A stretch of DNA of 64,000 bases from an uncultured bacterium. Lineage in GTDB: Bacteria; Patescibacteriota; Saccharimonadia; Saccharimonadales; Saccharimonadaceae. The position numbers were made by a program, and so were the translations under genes. Below the pieces are notes generated by a model. The model was not told the DNA's origin and did no database searches. It saw nothing but the letters and a program-made list of their open reading frames with translations. The stretch lies in assembly GCA_938017895.1 (NCBI GenBank), contig CALIJI010000008.1:1-64000 (forward strand), in the 5' to 3' direction. Within the stretch, counting starts at the first letter, position 1. Every line of letters begins with the position of its first letter. Of the stretch, positions 60,398-64,000 are shown piece by piece.

Positions 60398-62140
60398 ATG
60401 GGCAAGATCAAAAAGTGGAGTAGTGCTAAGTTTCAGCAATTCTGGAATTTGGTAGTAGCGAATCGTAAGAAGATCTTGCTCATTTTTTGTGGGCTAATTT
60501 TAATTCAAATAGCTATCCAGTTTATTTGGCCACAAAATTTAACGCGCCCATTTATTAAAATTGGTATAAATAATTTTGGGTTAAAAAATCAAGAAGATCT
60601 ATCTCGCGAGCTTAATGGTAATTTTATAGATTCTAAAATTAGACTAAAATTTCGAGGTAGAATTGAAGATTTTAGAATTTCTGAGATGGGTGGAAAATTA
60701 GATTTTATAAATGTACAAAAGATAGTTTTTGAATATAGCATAGTTGAGAGAATAATCCCTTTTTCTTTATTTTGGCCATCCGAAATAACAAAAATTGAAT
60801 ATAAATTTGATGATGATCGTTTGAGTGATTTCATAAATAATTATGCAAAAAGCCATAAAATTGAACCTATAAATGCCGAACTCAAAATACCAGAACAGGG
60901 TGAGGCATTTATTCAGGATTTTGAAAAAGGATACGAAGTTAATAAAAAAGAACTCAAAAAAGAAATTGTTAGTTTTGGTAAAAATAGCCCTAAAAAAGAA
61001 ATTGTAGAGGTTTCTACTACGACAAAATTCCCTCAAAAGATGAACAAATATTTTGAACAGGCAAAAAAGCAGGTGGATAGGATACTTTCAAAAGAACTGG
61101 TATTTAAATATCAACTGGGTAGTAAGAATAAAATTTATACAGTTGGAGGTGCAGAATTATCGAAGTGGGTCGGATTAAATGATGATGGATTATCTGTTAA
61201 AATTGAAGTAAATAGTAATGAGTATAAAAAATTTATACAAAAAATTAATCTAGAACAAGAAGTTAAATCAGGCTTGAATATTGTGAAAATGATAGATGGA
61301 GTTGAATCTAGCCGAGAGATTGGAAAATCAGGCTCAAGAGTTTCTGTTAGTAGAAATTTAGATCAAGTTGCTAAATATTTTGAGGGAGAAGATCTAAATA
61401 ATTCTTTTGTGCTTATAACTGAAAGTATTCCCCCGACAGAAAAACGTTACTATTCATACACTTTTTCTCAAACTGGTCTACAGGCTAAAATAAATGAAAT
61501 TGGTCATAGATATGATGTTCGCATTAGTTTACAACAACTAAATGGTAATATGTGGGGAGCTACTTGGAGGGGAGGGGAGGCAACGCCTTCAGCTTCAACC
61601 TATAAACTTTTTGTGGCCTTAAGATTGTTTAAGGAGATTGATGATGGAATTATAAATTGGGACGGAGCGATTGCTGGAACGCCGATTAAAAGCTGTTTTT
61701 ATCAAATGATAATTGTTTCCACTAATGCATGTGCTGAGGCTTGGCTTAAACATTATTCTCGTTCTGATATGAATAATTTCATTCGTTCAATCGGCGTGAG
61801 CAACGCAACGAACTTTATGAATGGCGACGGGCCCATTACTACTTCAGCTGAAGATCTTAGAAGGACTATTGCCGAGGCGTATAAGGGTAATTTATCTAGC
61901 AGGGATAATCGAAATATCTTGCTTGATCATTTGGCGCGTCAGCAGTGGCGTTTGGGAATACCATCCGGTTCTAAAGGTCGAGTCTATGATAAAGTTGGTT
62001 TCTTGTGGAATTATGTCCATGATACGGCAGTTGTTGAGCATCCTCGTGGAACTTACTCAATAGCTATTATGACCAGAAATGCTAACTATGCTACTATTGC
62101 TAAAATTACTCGTGAACTAGAAGCTTTTATGTATCCGTGA
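60398..62140 (+). CDS. Membrane-anchored beta-lactamase-fold serine hydrolase
   Basis: About 580 residues from the ATG at 60398, behind GAAGGAAACAGG; a longer in-frame start at 60341 would overlap efp. One N-terminal helix (about 20-45) is followed by a region like the peptidoglycan-binding YoaR/VanW-type domains (about 50-330) and a class A beta-lactamase-like domain (about 355-580). Motifs: STYK (Ser400, Lys403), STN (441-443) and KVG (532). It may be a D,D-peptidase or beta-lactamase. No deacylating Glu is obvious, so a wall role seems more likely. Confidence 0.78.
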   Translation: MGKIKKWSSAKFQQFWNLVVANRKKILLIFCGLILIQIAIQFIWPQNLTRPFIKIGINNFGLKNQEDLSRELNGNFIDSKIRLKFRGRIEDFRISEMGGKLDFINVQKIVFEYSIVERIIPFSLFWPSEITKIEYKFDDDRLSDFINNYAKSHKIEPINAELKIPEQGEAFIQDFEKGYEVNKKELKKEIVSFGKNSPKKEIVEVSTTTKFPQKMNKYFEQAKKQVDRILSKELVFKYQLGSKNKIYTVGGAELSKWVGLNDDGLSVKIEVNSNEYKKFIQKINLEQEVKSGLNIVKMIDGVESSREIGKSGSRVSVSRNLDQVAKYFEGEDLNNSFVLITESIPPTEKRYYSYTFSQTGLQAKINEIGHRYDVRISLQQLNGNMWGATWRGGEATPSASTYKLFVALRLFKEIDDGIINWDGAIAGTPIKSCFYQMIIVSTNACAEAWLKHYSRSDMNNFIRSIGVSNATNFMNGDGPITTSAEDLRRTIAEAYKGNLSSRDNRNILLDHLARQQWRLGIPSGSKGRVYDKVGFLWNYVHDTAVVEHPRGTYSIAIMTRNANYATIAKITRELEAFMYP

Positions 62141-62146
62141 TATAAT
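62141..62146 (+). promoter_or_regulatory. tlyA -10 box
   Basis: TATAAT with a TGA extension, overlapping the last codons of the previous gene. Of two adjacent ATGs, the one at 62153 is 6 nt away, matching the spacing elsewhere; the other is only 3 nt away. Confidence 0.65.
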
Positions 62147-62152
62147 ACAATG

Positions 62153-62872
62153 ATGAAAATTAGATTAGATCACTTACTAGTTGAAAGGGGCTTAACGGAA
62201 AGTCGTTCTCAGGCTGAGAATTATATTAGACTTGGGAAAGTTATTGTTGGTGGAATAAAACAAAGAAAGCCAGGATTTTTTGTAAATAAAGATTCTGATA
62301 TTAAAATTCTTCAAAATATTCAATATGTTTCAAGGGCAGGTCTAAAACTTGAAAGTGTAGCCAAAATTTTAAAGCTTGATTTTCGTAATAAAATTGTTTT
62401 AGATGTTGGCTCCAGTACTGGCGGTTTTAGTGATTATGCTCTACAGAATGGGGCGCGGAAGGTTATCGCTGTCGATGTCGGAACGAATCAACTTCACCCT
62501 AAGCTGCGGCTTAATTCTAAAATAGAGTTGCATGAGAAAACAGATATTCGTAATTTTAAAACGAAAGATTTAATTGATATTGTTGTGATTGATGTTAGTT
62601 TTATCTCTCTTAGGGATATTTTACCAAGCGTTGTAAATTTAATATCTAAAAATACACAAATTATAGCAATGGTTAAGCCTCAGTTTGAGGCAGGTAAGGA
62701 TAATACGATCCGAGGTGTAGTTAAAAATAACTCTCTAAGACGAAAAATTATGCAAGATTTTGAAAAATGGTGTAAGACAAATAATTTGTTCGTTGTAAAT
62801 AAAAGGGATAGTGAAATTAAAGGCGCAAAGGGTAATCAAGAAAGATTTTACGTATTAAAAAAGACTGTATAA
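62153..62872 (+). CDS. tlyA: TlyA-family rRNA (cytidine-2'-O)-methyltransferase
   Basis: 239 residues: an S4 RNA-binding domain (1-60, RLDHLLVERGLTESRSQAEN) and an FtsJ-type methyltransferase (about 75-239) with SAM loop LDVGSSTGGFSDYAL and K/D/K/E-type residues in VDVSFISL and MVKPQFEAG. TlyA methylates 16S and/or 23S rRNA; some homologs are called haemolysins. Its ATG is set by the -10 spacing. Confidence 0.9.
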   Translation: MKIRLDHLLVERGLTESRSQAENYIRLGKVIVGGIKQRKPGFFVNKDSDIKILQNIQYVSRAGLKLESVAKILKLDFRNKIVLDVGSSTGGFSDYALQNGARKVIAVDVGTNQLHPKLRLNSKIELHEKTDIRNFKTKDLIDIVVIDVSFISLRDILPSVVNLISKNTQIIAMVKPQFEAGKDNTIRGVVKNNSLRRKIMQDFEKWCKTNNLFVVNKRDSEIKGAKGNQERFYVLKKTV

Positions 62873-62891
62873 TATTTTTATACAGTCTTTT
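62859..62891. terminator. Shared terminator of tlyA and ychF
   Basis: A perfect 13-bp stem (62859-62871 with 62879-62891) with A and T outer runs between convergent genes. Confidence 0.85.
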
Positions 62892-62902
62892 ATTATCTGG
62901 GC

Positions 62903-63979
62903 CTACACATTAAATCTAAATTCAACGACGTCATCTGGAGACATTATGTAATCTTTGCCTTCAGTCCTAATTTTTCCTGCCTGTTTTGCTACTTGTTCAC
63001 TGCCGGCCTTAACTAAATCATTATAATCAATAATTTGAGCTGCAATAAACCCTCGTTCAAAATCTGTATGAATAACTCCTGCAGCCTGAGAGGCGGTCCA
63101 ACCTTTATGAATTGTCCAGGCGTGGATTTCTTTTGGCCCTGCAGTTATGTAGCTTTGTAGGCCAAGGATATCATACGCCGCGCGTATCATTTGGTTAAGG
63201 CCAGTTTCTTGGACGCCATAGCTTTCGAGAAGTTCTTTTGTATCATTCTCGTCTAGGCCTTTTATTTCTTCTTCAAGCTTAGCGCATACAAAAATAGATT
63301 TTGCTGGAGAAACTAATTTGGCTAATTCTTCTTTTTTGTCTTGAGTAGATAAAGTATCCTCATCTACATTGAAAGCGTAAATTACAGGTTTTGCGGTCAG
63401 AAGATGAAGATCTGAAATTAGACTGTAATCAAGATCTTCTAAAGTAGATAGGGGTTTACCAGATAGAAGATTTTCGAGAAGGCTACTCAAATAATCAACT
63501 TGTGATCTAATTTTTGGGTTGGCTTTTGCCTCCTTTTGTAATCTTGGGAGGCGATTTTCGATAGTCTGAATGTCTGCTAGCATAAGTTCAGTATTGATTA
63601 CATCAATATCATTTTTAGGATTGACGGTGTTTGAAACATGGACGATATCATTATTCTCAAAAGCGCGTACAATATGAACAATTGCGTCGCATTGGCGAAT
63701 ATTTGCAAGGAATTTATTCCCCAAACCCTCGCCTTTTGATGCTCCAGCGACAAGCCCGGCGATATCGACGAATGTAACTGTTGCTGGAATGATTTTCTGC
63801 GAACCGTAAATTTCGGCTAGTTTAGCTAGTCGCGGATCGGGAACCGGTACGATGCCTGTATTTGGTTCAATAGTTGCAAATGGATAATTCGCAGCTAAGA
63901 TATCATTATTAGTTAGGGCATTAAATAAAGTTGATTTTCCGACATTGGGTAAGCCAACAATTCCAATTGATAAACTCAT
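62903..63979 (-). CDS. ychF: Ribosome-associated ATPase/GTPase YchF (OLA1 family)
   Basis: 358 residues. G1 is GLPNVGKST (residues 8-16), G3 is [17 protein letters not shown], the coiled-coil insertion spans about 130-200, and a TGS domain is at the end ([23 protein letters not shown]). YchF prefers ATP and binds ribosomes. AAGGAG precedes the ATG. Confidence 0.95.
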   Translation of the reverse strand: MSLSIGIVGLPNVGKSTLFNALTNNDILAANYPFATIEPNTGIVPVPDPRLAKLAEIYGSQKIIPATVTFVDIAGLVAGASKGEGLGNKFLANIRQCDAIVHIVRAFENNDIVHVSNTVNPKNDIDVINTELMLADIQTIENRLPRLQKEAKANPKIRSQVDYLSSLLENLLSGKPLSTLEDLDYSLISDLHLLTAKPVIYAFNVDEDTLSTQDKKEELAKLVSPAKSIFVCAKLEEEIKGLDENDTKELLESYGVQETGLNQMIRAAYDILGLQSYITAGPKEIHAWTIHKGWTASQAAGVIHTDFERGFIAAQIIDYNDLVKAGSEQVAKQAGKIRTEGKDYIMSPDDVVEFRFNV

Positions 63980-64000
63980 TTTTCTCCTTATTAAGATTTA

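Noticed and set aside
1..64000. CRISPR array or insertion sequence
   Set aside because: No regularly spaced repeats and no transposase-like protein were seen; the repeats present are terminators and paralogous pilin genes.
1..64000. Alternative genetic code (TGA as Gly or Trp), as in some CPR groups
   Set aside because: Genes such as the beta-lactamase-fold protein end normally at TGA, and tryptophan uses TGG, so the standard code fits.

Overview
The window is a compact, AT-rich bacterial chromosome segment of about 64 kb using the standard code (TGA is a normal stop). It most resembles Candidatus Saccharibacteria (TM7) or a close Patescibacteria/CPR relative. The grounds are very small intergenic gaps, an array of two-helix type IV secretion pilins beside PrgI/VirB4/VirB6-like genes, shortened or degenerate versions of core proteins (DnaG without zinc ligands, MurE-like ligase without its first domain, DHH-like protein without its metal motif), and cell-wall and surface proteins suited to an epibiont. 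The assignment is inference from gene content; no phylogeny could be run.

Layout. 1-351: AT-rich leader with DnaA-box-like sites, then dnaN and recF; this looks like the region next to the replication origin. 2494-16821: a type IV secretion-like locus. A minus-strand operon encodes a PrgI-like protein, a split VirB4 (separate N-terminal-like and ATPase proteins), a 949-residue membrane protein ending in an M23 peptidase, a secreted protein joining lysozyme-like, SGNH-like and cysteine-amidase-like domains, and a PEGA protein. A separate VirB6-like gene is divergent from six consecutive pilin genes; a seventh copy lies at 38409-38858. 16917-34767: hsp20, comFC, pnp, HIT, rlmH, a MacB-type exporter, a sugar-phosphate isomerase, a MurE-like ligase, polA, a UPF0200-like kinase and argS. 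34840-43895: a leucine-rich surface protein with an SPKTG end, rpsO, the seventh pilin, a DHH-like protein with truB, rpsT and tsaD. 43963-64000: FemX-like transferase, valS, orn, dnaG-rpoD, mutM, holA, ftsK, rpsF-ssb-rpsR, efp, a beta-lactamase-fold protein, tlyA and ychF.

RNA genes: four serine tRNAs (TGA, CGA, GCT, GGA), one arginine tRNA (GCG), and an unidentified structured RNA of about 225 nt at 28940-29168 that has a perfect promoter and a terminator.

The most striking global pattern is expression architecture. About twenty first-in-operon genes have an extended -10 box (consensus TGNTAWAAT) only 6-10 nt, mostly 6-7 nt, upstream of the ATG, so their mRNAs should be leaderless. Genes inside operons, and a scatter of small orphan genes with their own promoters and terminators, instead carry Shine-Dalgarno sites. 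This spacing rule corrected several gene starts here.
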